From an uncultured Alphaproteobacteria bacterium (lineage in GTDB: Bacteria > Pseudomonadota > Alphaproteobacteria > RF32 > CAG-239), in assembly GCA_944393685.1 (NCBI GenBank), contig CALYAW010000006.1:21205-85204 (forward strand): a DNA stretch of 64,000 bases, written 5' to 3'. Made by a program: the position numbers and the translations under genes. Each line of letters begins with the position of its first letter. Position 1 is the stretch's first letter. This document shows, in pieces, positions 28,363-37,918 of the stretch. The notes below the pieces were generated by a model that had not been told where the DNA came from, made no database searches, and worked only from the letters and a program-made list of their open reading frames with translations.

Positions 28363-29541
28363 CTATTTAACTTTTTCAGCCTCTGTCTCAGGGTTACTCA
28401 CTTTTTCATCTTTGATTATTGCTTGAGCAGGAGAACCCGAACGTACTTTCATTAAGCCATTTGTAATGACAACATCCCCTTCTTTCAACCCTTCATCCAC
28501 AATCCAACGACCATCTTCTGTTTGTACTCCGGTCTCTATCATCACACTTTCAACCATATTTTGTGAACTCAAACGATAGACAAAGGCTCCTTTAGCCCCC
28601 TGCATAACAGCTTCTTGCGGCACCGTAATAGCATCTTTACGAACAATATTACCCAGTCTCAAACGAACAAACTGCCCTGGAATTAATTTTTTGTCAGGAT
28701 TCGGGAATTTAGCTCTCAATTTAAGCGTTCCTGTTGTTTCATCAATCGATGAATTAATGAAATCAATTTCCCCAATTTCAGAATAAAGTTTACCGTTATT
28801 GTAACGCACCTGAGCATTTAATTTTCTTTGACCGATTGAATTTATTGTACTGGTATTAACAATCAAGCCTTTTTCAACCATAGAAGCCAGTTTAAACAAC
28901 TCATTTTCAGAAGCTGAAAAGATAACATAAATAGGATCCAGCTGGGTAATTGTTGTTAATTGGTCATTAACAGAAATCAAGCTTCCTTCCGACACAGCTT
29001 CCATACTGGTAACACCGGCAATAGGAGCAGTTACCGTTGTATAATCCAAATTAAGTTGAGCAGAGTCTACTTCTGCCTGAGCCAATTTAAGAGAGGCCTC
29101 CAATGCCTCCAAATTAGCCTTGGCCTCATCGCGAGATTTTTCGCTGACAATACGTTCTTCAAATAATTTAGAAATACGCTTCCACTGAGATTCTGCCGCC
29201 GTTAATTGCGCCTTTGTTTGAGCCAGTTTCGCCTGAGCTTGCTGCAATGCCACCTTGTAAGGCTCTGGGTCAATTTCAAACAAAACATCCCCTTCATTAA
29301 CTTTAGCCCCTTCAATATAATTTCGCTTAAGCAGTATTCCTCCTACTCTGGCGCGAACGACTGTTTCTTTTGATCCTTGAGTCCGAGCCGAATACTCTAA
29401 ATCCAGAGGAATATTCTGTGGAGAGACCCTAATAGCCTCAACGGTAGGAATAGATTGGACAGTCTGCTTTTTTTCATCATTACAAGCAGACAACACAATT
29501 AAAAGAATGGGAAGCAACCACAAGCGCGATATTATTTTCAT
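28363..29541 (-). CDS. RND efflux periplasmic adaptor (AcrA-like lipoprotein)
   Basis: Membrane-fusion protein of 392 residues. A lipoprotein signal peptide ends in LSACN, with Cys20 as the likely lipidated residue. The biotinyl-lipoyl half-motif VRARVGGILLKRNYIEGAKV is followed by a long coiled-coil hairpin (residues about 95-165), the matching lipoyl half DYTTVTAPIAGVTS, and barrel and membrane-proximal domains. It precedes acrB by 20 bases in one operon. The upstream 157-base region is shared with the divergent arginine decarboxylase gene. Confidence 0.93.
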   Translation of the reverse strand: MKIISRLWLLPILLIVLSACNDEKKQTVQSIPTVEAIRVSPQNIPLDLEYSARTQGSKETVVRARVGGILLKRNYIEGAKVNEGDVLFEIDPEPYKVALQQAQAKLAQTKAQLTAAESQWKRISKLFEERIVSEKSRDEAKANLEALEASLKLAQAEVDSAQLNLDYTTVTAPIAGVTSMEAVSEGSLISVNDQLTTITQLDPIYVIFSASENELFKLASMVEKGLIVNTSTINSIGQRKLNAQVRYNNGKLYSEIGEIDFINSSIDETTGTLKLRAKFPNPDKKLIPGQFVRLRLGNIVRKDAITVPQEAVMQGAKGAFVYRLSSQNMVESVMIETGVQTEDGRWIVDEGLKEGDVVITNGLMKVRSGSPAQAIIKDEKVSNPETEAEKVK

Positions 29542-29698
29542 CTTAACACCTTTTATTTACAAAAACTTTTCATAGACTACACCACAACTTTTTAGCTTAC
29601 AACAATATTCTTAAGAATAGACACATTGAAAACACGTCTATACAGATTAGATATAAACGCAGCCTACCAATATCAAAACATTTCAAAGGAGAAAAAAG

Positions 29699-30283
29699 AT
29701 GACCGAAGGAGTACGCTACCCTACTTTTGCATTTATTACCGGTGGTTCAGGACAAGCTGATGACGGAATTCCACCGCAACCATTTGAAACCTTCTGTTAT
29801 GATTCTGCTTTACTGCAAGCACGTATAGAAAATTTTAACGTTGTTCCATACACCTCTGTTCTTCCTAAAGAGCTGTTTGGTAAAATTGTTCCTCTAAATG
29901 ATAATATTGTCAAACATTTCAAGCACGGAGCCGTTTTAGAAGTTATTATGGCCGGACACGGAGCCAACAGAGACCAACACAAAGCCATTGCAACCGGCTT
30001 AGGTGTCTGCTGGGGAAAAGACAAAAACGGAGAACTAATAGGAGGCTGGGCAGCTGAATATGTCGAATTTTTTGATACTCAAATTGATGATGAAATTGCC
30101 AAAGGTCACGCCGAAATGTGGCTAAACAAATCATTAAATCATGAATTATCAATACGCGGTGTAGAAAAACACTCTGAATTTCAAATGTGGCACAACTACG
30201 TCAATATTACTCAACAATTTGGGTATAGTCTGACAGCAATGGGCTTTTTAAACTTTGAACACGCCGATCCCGTTCACGCCTGA
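29699..30283 (+). CDS. aaxB: Pyruvoyl-dependent arginine decarboxylase (AaxB-like)
   Basis: Converts arginine to agmatine and CO2, consuming a proton. 194 residues, matching chlamydial AaxB. The proenzyme cleaves itself before a Ser that becomes the pyruvoyl group: here Thr52-Ser53 in PYTSVLP, the Thr-Ser pair known from the Chlamydia enzyme (archaeal forms use Ser-Ser). The blocks [20 protein letters not shown] and [20 protein letters not shown], with [20 protein letters not shown], resemble AaxB from memory much more than archaeal PdaD. Strong AAAGGAG before the ATG. The next gene is a basic amino-acid antiporter. Similarity to chlamydiae suggests transfer, which is inference. Confidence 0.9.
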   Translation: MTEGVRYPTFAFITGGSGQADDGIPPQPFETFCYDSALLQARIENFNVVPYTSVLPKELFGKIVPLNDNIVKHFKHGAVLEVIMAGHGANRDQHKAIATGLGVCWGKDKNGELIGGWAAEYVEFFDTQIDDEIAKGHAEMWLNKSLNHELSIRGVEKHSEFQMWHNYVNITQQFGYSLTAMGFLNFEHADPVHA

Positions 30284-30296
30284 TAACAACACACCA

Positions 30297-30324
30297 GACC
30301 AGAGGAGAATTCTCTCCTCAGGTC
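30297..30324 (+). promoter_or_regulatory. Intercistronic hairpin between aaxB and aaxC
   Basis: GACC-A-GAGGAGA-ATTC-TCTCCTC-A-GGTC, 11 paired bases with a single A/A mismatch. No T run follows, so it may partly attenuate, protect mRNA ends, or set the decarboxylase-to-antiporter ratio. Confidence 0.5.
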
Positions 30325-30349
30325 ATCTTATATAAGAAGGGATAAATAT

Positions 30350-31810
30350 ATGTCAGCACAAAATTCAAAAACAAAAATAAGCTCTAAAGGATTGGGAGTT
30401 TTTGCACTGGCAGCTATTGTTGTTAGCTCAATGCTCGGAGGAGGAATATACAGTCTGCCCCAAAACATGGCCGCCGGAGCTTCTGCCGGAGCCGTCCTTT
30501 TAGCGTGGGTTATAACCGGTATTGGCATTTTTTTCATAGCCCGAACTTTTTCAATTTTATCAATAGCCAAACCAGATCTGACCACAGGCATTTATTCTTA
30601 CAGTCGTGCCGGATTTGGCCCCTATATGGGATTTACCATTGGATGGTCGTACTGGCTCTGTCAAGTTTGCGGTAATGTCGGCTATGCGGTTATCACCATG
30701 GATGCTCTTAATTATTTTTTCCCGCCATATTTTGCGGGCGGAAATAATTTTTCTTCAATTATCGGTGGCTCTATAATCATTTGGGGCTTCAATTATCTGG
30801 TTTTACGCGGTGTCAAACAAGCCAGTCTAATAAATCTTATTGGCACTATTGTAAAAATTGTACCCTTAGTTTTATTTATATTAATCATGCTATTTGCATT
30901 TCATTACACTAGATTTGATGCGGACTTCTGGGGAGAAGCCATCGCCACAAAAGCAAAGCTAGGCTCTCTCAGTACTCAAATAAAGAGCACCATGTTGGTA
31001 ACATTATGGGCCTTCATAGGTATTGAAGGAGCAGTTGTTATGTCCAAAAGAGCCAAAACACCAAATGATATAGGCAGCGCAACTTTACTCGGCTTTATAT
31101 GTTGCTTAGGCATCTATCTTTTGCTTTCGTTATTACCATTTGGTTATATGTCTCAAGAACAACTTGCCAATATCCCCAATCCGTCAACAGCAGGAATACT
31201 GGAAGAAGTAGTCGGACATTGGGGCGCTTGGTTGATGAATATCGGCTTATTGGTATCAGTTTTAACCAGTTGGTTGGCATGGACAATGGTTACGGCAGAA
31301 ATTCCCCAAGCAGCCGCATCTGACGGTACTTTTCCCAAAGCCTTCCAAACCGAAAACGACAAAGGTTCTCCGTCCGTTTCGCTTTATGTAACCAGCATCG
31401 CCATGCAGTTATTCTTACTTTTGGTATATTTTTCCAACAACGCATGGAATACCATGCTAAGCATCACCAGTGTCATGGTTTTGCCGGCGTATTTTGCTTC
31501 TTGCGCATATCTTTGGAAATTATGCGAAGACGGAGAATTTCCGCAAAATATTGTCTTCAAACGTTCAAGCGCTTTGATTACGGCAATTATTGGTTCATTA
31601 TACGCCTTGTGGTTAATTTACGCCGCCGGTCTAAATTATCTTTTAATGGCGGTAGTCATAATAGCACTCGGTATACCTGTTTATATATGGGCTTGTAAAG
31701 AGAATGAAACTAAAGCCTTTACTCGTAGCGAAGCAATCTTTGCGTGGAGTCTTATTATCCTGTCCATATTTGCAATCTATGCGTTTGCACGCGGAATAAT
31801 TTCTCTCTAA
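30350..31810 (+). CDS. aaxC: Basic amino-acid antiporter (AaxC/ArcD-like, APC superfamily)
   Basis: Inner-membrane exchanger of 486 residues with about 12 hydrophobic segments. TM1 carries VVSSMLGGGIYSLPQNMA, the APC substrate-binding unwound helix, followed by TGIYSYSRAGFGPYMGF. The central LWAFIGIEGAVVMSKRAK block is typical of arginine/ornithine and arginine/agmatine antiporters. It lies 66 bases after the pyruvoyl arginine decarboxylase; as in the chlamydial pair it would import arginine and export agmatine. ArcD-type arginine/ornithine exchange is the alternative, but the neighbour points to agmatine. Confidence 0.88.
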   Translation: MSAQNSKTKISSKGLGVFALAAIVVSSMLGGGIYSLPQNMAAGASAGAVLLAWVITGIGIFFIARTFSILSIAKPDLTTGIYSYSRAGFGPYMGFTIGWSYWLCQVCGNVGYAVITMDALNYFFPPYFAGGNNFSSIIGGSIIIWGFNYLVLRGVKQASLINLIGTIVKIVPLVLFILIMLFAFHYTRFDADFWGEAIATKAKLGSLSTQIKSTMLVTLWAFIGIEGAVVMSKRAKTPNDIGSATLLGFICCLGIYLLLSLLPFGYMSQEQLANIPNPSTAGILEEVVGHWGAWLMNIGLLVSVLTSWLAWTMVTAEIPQAAASDGTFPKAFQTENDKGSPSVSLYVTSIAMQLFLLLVYFSNNAWNTMLSITSVMVLPAYFASCAYLWKLCEDGEFPQNIVFKRSSALITAIIGSLYALWLIYAAGLNYLLMAVVIIALGIPVYIWACKENETKAFTRSEAIFAWSLIILSIFAIYAFARGIISL

Positions 31811-31821
31811 GAAGCAACAAC

Positions 31822-31859
31822 AAAAAAAGAGATTGCTGTATAAAGCAATCTCTTTTTTT
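31822..31859. terminator. Bidirectional terminator after aaxC
   Basis: Perfect 16-base arms (AAAAAAAGAGATTGCT and its complement) around GTATAA. It lies between two convergent genes. Confidence 0.9.
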
Positions 31860-31872
31860 ATAAAGACAAAAC

Positions 31873-33108
31873 TCATCGAATATAAATATATTCACCGAAT
31901 TCTTTTTTTAAATTTTTTTGCCATTGACGCAAGACGATATTATACTCCTGTTGCGCACGTCGTCCATTTATGGCAAGATCAACCATAAAAGGAAGCATCT
32001 GAAAAAAAGCCAACAAAGGAAAATCCCGCTGTTTTACAACATATTTGGGTTGTAGTCGTGCGGCGTGTTTTTCCGTTTCGCCATCAATCCCAAAAACCGG
32101 CAACATAAACTTATTTTTTTCTGCCGAATAATTTTTCCAACGACGCAAGACATGCGCCCAATAGTGCAAAATCGGTTTAGCGGAAGCAAATCGCATTCCA
32201 TTAAGATACATACAGCTCTCGCTTATACTTTGCCAAATGACAAAATAATCAAGTTTCAACTGTGGTTGCTGTTGCTTTTGAGACATAAACAAAATCAAAG
32301 ACAGTCTCTGTGTCACGGCTGCAACGGCAGTCTTATCTCCGAGCACTTTGGCAATTTCTTGAAGATTTTCTCCGGTATTGCTTCCTTTGTCACAGATAAT
32401 GATATCATCTGCGCTCACAAAAAGATGCCGCATTGTTCTTGCAAGGAGTCTCCCCTCTGTTTGATGCTTTTCATTTTTCATCAGTGTTTTATAGAGGCGA
32501 GAAGACATCAAACCCTTTCCTCCAACACAGATAACTTTACGTCGTTCGCCGGAAGGACCGCACCATCCGTAGAGAGAATACAATTGCCACCACAATCGTG
32601 CTGCATGGAATGCCGAGGTGACATCGTCGTCATAACAGACAACAAAATCAACATTTTTCAAATGTCTGACAATATTTTTGTTTCCAATCGACAAGGGTTC
32701 AAAACAAAAATCATTGTTTTGGAAATCCTCTACAATAGCGAAGTTTCCTTTCCATCCTCTTTTTTGTCTGCTTTGAGCAATAGCTCTGTTTGCGATAAAC
32801 AAACACTCCTCCGGCAAAGCCATACAATCATGAAAACGATTATCAAACCGCATCCATTCTTTAATGCTTGGATTTGACGACACCAAGACACTAAAATTTT
32901 CAGAAACAATCAGTTGCGGATTTTTCCCCTCTTTTTCAAATGCTGTTTGCAAATTTTCAGCAAGCAACATTGAAAAGACATCTTCGTGACAGCAAATGAA
33001 GCGAATACCCTTAGGGAGACGGCTCAAGTCAAAGCATGTGCTTGGCACAACCAGACGCGAATTCAAAAACTCAGCATCGGCAAAATCTCTTTTTAAATTT
33101 TTATTCAT
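31873..33108 (-). CDS. DUF218-like (YdcF/SanA/ElyC-type) protein, 411 aa
   Basis: Poorly characterised. The centre carries a DUF218-like pattern: VICVGGKGLMSSRLY, then EGRLLARTMRHLFVSADDI, IICDKGSNTGENLQEIA, matching the family's GG...E...M...GV....I..E..S.NT.EN layout. The N-terminal 150 residues and C-terminal 100 residues are not part of the usual domain, so the protein is long for the family. There is no signal peptide or clear membrane helix, unlike SanA and ElyC. Start ATG at 33108. Assignment rests on a recalled motif and could be wrong. Confidence 0.55.
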   Translation of the reverse strand: MNKNLKRDFADAEFLNSRLVVPSTCFDLSRLPKGIRFICCHEDVFSMLLAENLQTAFEKEGKNPQLIVSENFSVLVSSNPSIKEWMRFDNRFHDCMALPEECLFIANRAIAQSRQKRGWKGNFAIVEDFQNNDFCFEPLSIGNKNIVRHLKNVDFVVCYDDDVTSAFHAARLWWQLYSLYGWCGPSGERRKVICVGGKGLMSSRLYKTLMKNEKHQTEGRLLARTMRHLFVSADDIIICDKGSNTGENLQEIAKVLGDKTAVAAVTQRLSLILFMSQKQQQPQLKLDYFVIWQSISESCMYLNGMRFASAKPILHYWAHVLRRWKNYSAEKNKFMLPVFGIDGETEKHAARLQPKYVVKQRDFPLLAFFQMLPFMVDLAINGRRAQQEYNIVLRQWQKNLKKEFGEYIYIR

Positions 33109-33207
33109 AATAACTTATATATTATTTGTTTAACTTAATATCACGAGATTAAAATAGCACTGATAAATTCCTTTTGCAACAATTTTGTCAAATTTTCGAA
33201 AAAACTC

Positions 33208-33236
33208 TTGTATAAGCCGCAAAAATATGCTATAAG
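33208..33236 (+). promoter_or_regulatory. Promoter upstream of the 137-aa membrane protein
   Basis: TTGTAT (33208-33213), 17-base spacer, TATAAG (33231-33236), 56 bases before the start codon. The intergenic stretch 33109-33291 shows nothing else. Confidence 0.5.
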
Positions 33237-33291
33237 ATATCCATTACCAAAAATTATGAACAAATTAAGTTAAACCCAAAAATAAAAAAAA

Positions 33292-33705
33292 ATGAAAAAT
33301 GTAATTAAAGCCATCACAACTGTTAGCTTTTTAGGATCAATTCTGTGTGTAATAATCGCCGTAATTAACCACAATACAGACATGGCGACAGGAGCAATCT
33401 ATCTCATGCTTCTGGCAGGAGTAATATATATCCTCAAAGGATTAATTACTTTTTGCAGGCTCATGTCTCAAAAAATGGACAATCCGGAGCGAAACAGAGC
33501 TAATGGTTTTCCGGCACACCGCTTATGGCCAATGTGGCTATTTCTCGCTTTTTTCATTATAGAAGCAGCAATGGTCACAGCTTGTGCTTATTTTGCCACC
33601 CACATATGGTCTGTACGAGATTTACTCAATTTTGAGCTGACAGCCATACTCACTCTTGATGTAACATATTGGTTTACCAACACGTTACCTACAAAGTTGA
33701 AGTAA
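33292..33705 (+). CDS. Hypothetical membrane protein, 137 aa
   Basis: Unrecognised. Four hydrophobic segments are visible at about residues 5-27, 32-55, 80-102 and 108-130, with a basic loop (SQKMDNPERNRANGFPAHR) between the second and third. The topology resembles small DUF2975-like or acyltransferase-associated proteins but no diagnostic motif is seen. The start codon follows an A-rich tract without a clear ribosome-binding site. A promoter lies upstream and a hairpin terminator follows. Confidence 0.6.
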   Translation: MKNVIKAITTVSFLGSILCVIIAVINHNTDMATGAIYLMLLAGVIYILKGLITFCRLMSQKMDNPERNRANGFPAHRLWPMWLFLAFFIIEAAMVTACAYFATHIWSVRDLLNFELTAILTLDVTYWFTNTLPTKLK

Positions 33706-33714
33706 AAGAAATCG

Positions 33715-33745
33715 GCGCTCCCGCTTGTTAACCAAGCCGGAGCGT
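33715..33745. terminator. Hairpin between convergent genes
   Basis: CGCTCC-C-GCTTG / CAAGC-C-GGAGCG with one C/C mismatch and loop TTAAC, followed by a T-rich stretch. Probably terminates the membrane protein gene and the macB-like gene from the other side. Confidence 0.65.
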
Positions 33746-33779
33746 TTCGCTTTTAAAATCGCTTGCAAAATTCAAAAAA

Positions 33780-35009
33780 CTATTCATATCGAAGAGCATT
33801 AATAGGATTCAATAAACTTGCTTTATAGGCTGGATAAAAGCCGAAAAAGAGCCCGACAAATCCGGAAAAAGAAAACGGCAATAAAACATAAGTCAAAGAA
33901 ACCTTTGCCGTTAACGTACTAAATTGTGACACTAATTCTGCACCAAGTAGTCCGACCAAGACTCCAATAAGACCGCCGATAAGCGACAAAACCAATGCTT
34001 CCGTCAAGAACTGCCATCTAATATCCCACGTTTTGGCTCCTATGGCCATACGAATTCCGATCTCACGTGTTCGCTCGGTTACCGATACCAGCATAATATT
34101 CATAATGCCAATGCCGCCCACCAATAAAGAAATTGATGCGATAGAACCTAGTAAAATCGTCATAATTTTGGTAGAATTTTGCATCATGTCCATCATTTGT
34201 GTCAGATTTCTAATAACAAAATCATCTTCCTTATTTGCACCCAGATTATGGCGTTGCCGCAACAACGCGCGTATTTCTTCCTGAGACGTATAAGTACTCT
34301 CCGCATCAACGGCTTGCAACATCACCATTTTTACTTGATCGGGAAAAGAGACCCCCATAACTTTTTTCTGCGCGGTAGAAAGCGGAATATAGACCACATC
34401 ATCCTGATCCATTCCCATACCGCTTTGCCCTCTGGTTTCAAGAGCACCAATAACCATAAAGGGAATTCCTTTGATACGAATTGTTTTTCCTAAGGGATCA
34501 ACATCTCCAAACAACTCTTTAGCAACGGTCTGTCCCAAAATAGCGACTTTAGAGGCATTTCTGATATCTGTAATACTAAAATAGCGCCCATAAGCCAAAT
34601 TCCATTCTTTTATCTCAAACATACGATTGTCCGTTCCGGTAATACCGGTTGACCAGTTTGCATTTCCATAAACGATTTGCGCAGTCTCTTCCAACACCGG
34701 TGCCGCTAATTTGATTGCATCGATTTTTTCCTGAATTGCATCACCGTCACTTCCCTTCATTGTGGGTTGAGAACCATGTCCTCCGCGCGCACCGCTGGAT
34801 GTAGCAACGCCCGAACGAATAATGATTAAATTAGACCCCATGGTCTTCATTTCTTCTTGAATAGACTGTTGAGCTCCATTACCGATAGAAAGCATGATAA
34901 TAACGGCTGACACGCCGATAATAACCCCCAAACTTGTCAAAATTGAGCGCATTTTATTAGCTTGAATTGCCCTTATTGCAATTTTGCCGATAGTCTTAAT
35001 ATCAATCAT
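33780..35009 (-). CDS. MacB-type ABC transporter permease
   Basis: Inner-membrane permease of 409 residues in the FtsX/MacB_PCD class. TM1 ([20 protein letters not shown]) is followed by a large periplasmic domain of about 240 residues, then three C-terminal TM segments, including [19 protein letters not shown], a hallmark of MacB. Here the permease is separate from its ATPase, unlike E. coli MacB where both are fused. Its start overlaps the ATPase stop by four bases. It probably drives tripartite export of peptides, lipids or antibiotics. Confidence 0.9.
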   Translation of the reverse strand: MIDIKTIGKIAIRAIQANKMRSILTSLGVIIGVSAVIIMLSIGNGAQQSIQEEMKTMGSNLIIIRSGVATSSGARGGHGSQPTMKGSDGDAIQEKIDAIKLAAPVLEETAQIVYGNANWSTGITGTDNRMFEIKEWNLAYGRYFSITDIRNASKVAILGQTVAKELFGDVDPLGKTIRIKGIPFMVIGALETRGQSGMGMDQDDVVYIPLSTAQKKVMGVSFPDQVKMVMLQAVDAESTYTSQEEIRALLRQRHNLGANKEDDFVIRNLTQMMDMMQNSTKIMTILLGSIASISLLVGGIGIMNIMLVSVTERTREIGIRMAIGAKTWDIRWQFLTEALVLSLIGGLIGVLVGLLGAELVSQFSTLTAKVSLTYVLLPFSFSGFVGLFFGFYPAYKASLLNPINALRYE

Positions 35010-35674
35010 ACTTTTTCACCATCCACAATTTTGATAATTCTTTGCGCATATTTGGCAATGTCTTCCTCATGAGTAACCAAAATAATCGTACGTCCGAGCT
35101 CTTGATTTAATTTAGTAAACAACTCCATAATTTCGATACTCATTTTAGTATCAAGATTACCAGTTGGTTCATCAGCAAAAATAATCGGAGCATCATTCAC
35201 GATAGCCCGCGCAATGGCAACACGTTGTTGTTGACCTCCCGAAAGCTGATTAGGCTGATGATACATGCGATTTTTCAGCCCCACCTGCTCTAATGCTTTT
35301 TTAGCCCGTTCGATGCGCTCATCTTCCTTCACACCGGCATAAACCATAGGTAACTCAACATTTTCCAGAGCTGAGATTCGAGCCAACAAATTAAACCCCT
35401 GAAATACAAAACCAATTTTTTGATTACGAATTTCAGCCAATTCATCGACACCCATTTTTTCAACTCTTTCACCATCAAGCAAATATTGTCCTTTAGATGG
35501 TTTATCCAAGCAGCCCAAGATATTCATCAAAGTCGATTTTCCAGAGCCGGATGGTCCCATAATAGCGACAAACTCGCCTTGCTCAATTTGCAAGTCAATT
35601 CCTTTGAGTATCTCCAGTTCACGATCACCCAAAGGATAGCTTTTATGAATATTTTTTAATTCAATCAGGCTCAT
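35006..35674 (-). CDS. MacB/LolD-type ABC transporter ATPase
   Basis: 222-residue ATP-binding subunit. Walker [16 protein letters not shown]-loop [12 protein letters not shown], signature [15 protein letters not shown], Walker [13 protein letters not shown] and the H-loop THEED are all intact. Its ATG shares bases with the stop of the upstream adaptor gene (TAATG), and its stop overlaps the permease start, so the three genes are translationally coupled. Confidence 0.94.
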   Translation of the reverse strand: MSLIELKNIHKSYPLGDRELEILKGIDLQIEQGEFVAIMGPSGSGKSTLMNILGCLDKPSKGQYLLDGERVEKMGVDELAEIRNQKIGFVFQGFNLLARISALENVELPMVYAGVKEDERIERAKKALEQVGLKNRMYHQPNQLSGGQQQRVAIARAIVNDAPIIFADEPTGNLDTKMSIEIMELFTKLNQELGRTIILVTHEEDIAKYAQRIIKIVDGEKV

Positions 35675-36831
35675 TAGCGTGGCATTCTCATTCTAAAACG
35701 ACGAGCTTCTTCGCCGCTCAATTTCCGTTCAACAATCACTTCCGAATTTTCTTCTACACTTCCGGAAGTAATCTCTGTTTTATCGTCGTCAGACACCCCT
35801 ATTGTCACACTAACACGCACGGGTTCACCAGCTTTCAGCACCCAAATACCACGATCTGTATAGCGTTTGGTATTTCCATATTCATCTTCAATAAAAAAAC
35901 GTAATGACTTATTAGGCACCAACAAAACATTTTCTTTTTTAGCAGTAATAATCTCAACATTTGCCGTCATTCCGGGTTTCAGCTTAAAGTCATGATTATC
36001 AATTTCGATAATAACCTCATAAGTTACGACATTTGAGGTTGTAATCGGATTATTTCTCACCTGAGATACGACACCGTGAAAAATTTCATCAGGAAAACTA
36101 TCTACGCTGAAATCGACATTTTGACCTTCTTTAACCTTTGCAATGTCAGCCTCCACCACGGAAGCCTCAATCTGCATTTTGGTTAAATCTTCGGCAACAT
36201 TAAACAACGTTGGTGTCTGATAACTGGCAGCCACCGTTTGACCGACCTCAACTTCTTTAGAAATCACAATTCCGTCGACAGGAGAAACGATCCTCGTATA
36301 ATGCAAATCAACTTCAGCTTGTTTCAAAGCCGCCTCAGCCTGAGAAATCTGAGCTTCTTTCAAAGCCTTTTGAGCAATGGCGTTGTCATAATCACGTTGA
36401 GCACTTTCCAAATCTTTATCGGTAGAATATTTAGATGTATTTAATTTTTTAATTCTATCAAGATGTTTTTTATAATAAACAATATCATTTTTTACAACTT
36501 CTAACTCCGCCTTAGCAATATTGAGCGCCGCCTTCCGTTGAGCCACGGTTGCCTCAAACAAAGCAGGATCAATCTGAGCCAAAAGTTGTTCTTTTTTAAC
36601 CAAGGTATTATAATCCACAAAAATCTCAGAAATTGTACCGGAAACCTGCGTACCGATAGCAATAGTAGAACTCGGATTAATAATTCCCGAAGCCGTAATT
36701 TTTTGAACAATTCCGCCTTTTTCAACCCTAGCCAACACATAGACATCAGGATCGACACCTGGCTTTAGAAAGTACCAAGCAACTACGGACAAAACTGCCC
36801 CGACCAATAAAATCTTTCCCCAATTTTTCAT
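35674..36831 (-). CDS. MacA-type periplasmic adaptor
   Basis: Membrane-fusion protein of 385 residues with an N-terminal anchor ([15 protein letters not shown]). The lipoyl half-motif [19 protein letters not shown] is followed by a coiled-coil hairpin (about residues 95-180), the second lipoyl half [20 protein letters not shown], and barrel domains. GAGG precedes the ATG at 36831. First gene of the MacA-ATPase-permease operon; no outer-membrane factor accompanies it. Confidence 0.92.
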   Translation of the reverse strand: MKNWGKILLVGAVLSVVAWYFLKPGVDPDVYVLARVEKGGIVQKITASGIINPSSTIAIGTQVSGTISEIFVDYNTLVKKEQLLAQIDPALFEATVAQRKAALNIAKAELEVVKNDIVYYKKHLDRIKKLNTSKYSTDKDLESAQRDYDNAIAQKALKEAQISQAEAALKQAEVDLHYTRIVSPVDGIVISKEVEVGQTVAASYQTPTLFNVAEDLTKMQIEASVVEADIAKVKEGQNVDFSVDSFPDEIFHGVVSQVRNNPITTSNVVTYEVIIEIDNHDFKLKPGMTANVEIITAKKENVLLVPNKSLRFFIEDEYGNTKRYTDRGIWVLKAGEPVRVSVTIGVSDDDKTEITSGSVEENSEVIVERKLSGEEARRFRMRMPR

Positions 36832-36905
36832 ATCAGCCTCGCTTTATTCAATATAAAAATACCAATATTTTTTTATGATTTTAAACATTAAAGTTTAAAA
36901 TATGG

Positions 36906-36934
36906 TTGAAACATTAGACAAAATAGTATATATT
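36906..36934 (+). promoter_or_regulatory. Promoter of the 262-aa hypothetical gene
   Basis: TTGAAA (36906-36911), 17-base spacer, TATATT (36929-36934), 55 bases before the ATG at 36990. A good sigma70 match in the divergent gap with macA. Confidence 0.6.
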
Positions 36935-36989
36935 AAACATCAGCTATGGATATTAAGACATTATTTTACTAACTTAAAAAAATTTTTTT

Positions 36990-37778
36990 ATGACTAAACC
37001 CAAGTTAAGTTACGAGCAGAACATCAGCCTCAAAGGTTGTTCTTTGGAAGAAAAGTTGAATCTACTTCACGAATGGAAGAAGAAAGGTGAAATTGACCAG
37101 CCGGCATTTGAACATTTTTCCAATCTCTGGATCAAGAAAGAGAGTAAAAAGGTCATCAATGCCAATGCGCCGCTCCGTCGCCGCGTTAATGAAACGCTGG
37201 AAAGAAGCAATTTCCGATGTCGAACGGTTGTCGAAGGAGAAATACAAAATTTCCTCAATAAATTAAGAGGAAAAATCAACGACTACATCGCCAACCGCCA
37301 AGAGGAACCGGTTTTAACCGAGCAAGAACGAAATATGCTCAAAAAATACATCATTGAGCATTTTCGTAGCTACCGATCTCTAATCAACCAGATGTTAATT
37401 CTCGGATTGCGATACCCTGACAAAGAGGTAAATCGCTTTTGTGCAGAATTCGCCCAGATAAATAAAAAAGGTAAATACAATACCGACTATTATTTTTGGG
37501 GCAGCATTTGGGAAGATCCGGATTTCGTTCCGTTGGATGCTATCCGCCTGATGTTGGTCAAAAAAGAAGATGGCCGTCACATTGACAAAACATTTGAGCC
37601 AAGTTTCATTCAAAGCATAATGCCTCTCATTGAAGCTCAGCGAGACAAAGAGGCAGAGCGGTTAAAATTTGCCCAAATGTTGGAAGGCAAAGAACGTGAA
37701 ACTCAGGTTAAACGCAAAATGGAGCGCTTAAATGCGTTCAACATCTTGCTCAAAGCCGCCGAGGAATACTGCAAGTAA
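36990..37778 (+). CDS. Hypothetical protein, 262 aa
   Basis: Not recognised. The protein is basic, helical and soluble, with no signal peptide or membrane segment. It opens with a helical region EEKLNLLHEWKKKGEIDQPA, has a Lys/Arg-rich middle and ends in a long charged helix (residues about 210-262) that may form a coiled coil. The ATG follows a poly-T tract without a ribosome-binding site. It has its own promoter and a terminator at 37793. Confidence 0.6.
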   Translation: MTKPKLSYEQNISLKGCSLEEKLNLLHEWKKKGEIDQPAFEHFSNLWIKKESKKVINANAPLRRRVNETLERSNFRCRTVVEGEIQNFLNKLRGKINDYIANRQEEPVLTEQERNMLKKYIIEHFRSYRSLINQMLILGLRYPDKEVNRFCAEFAQINKKGKYNTDYYFWGSIWEDPDFVPLDAIRLMLVKKEDGRHIDKTFEPSFIQSIMPLIEAQRDKEAERLKFAQMLEGKERETQVKRKMERLNAFNILLKAAEEYCK

Positions 37779-37792
37779 CACAAATCTAACTT

Positions 37793-37832
37793 AAAGTCTC
37801 CTAAATCTCATGTGATTTTGGAGACTTTTTTA
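37793..37832 (+). terminator. Terminator of the 262-aa gene
   Basis: Arms AAAGTCTCC (37793-37801) and GGAGACTTT (37820-37828) followed by more T residues. It separates the gene from the next one on the same strand. Confidence 0.7.
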
Positions 37833-37918
37833 TTTTCTATAAAAAAGATGTTGATAATTGAGCATTTTTGTGGCATATTTACAAAATAGACAAAAACAGG
37901 GAGTTTAGGAAAAGCAAT

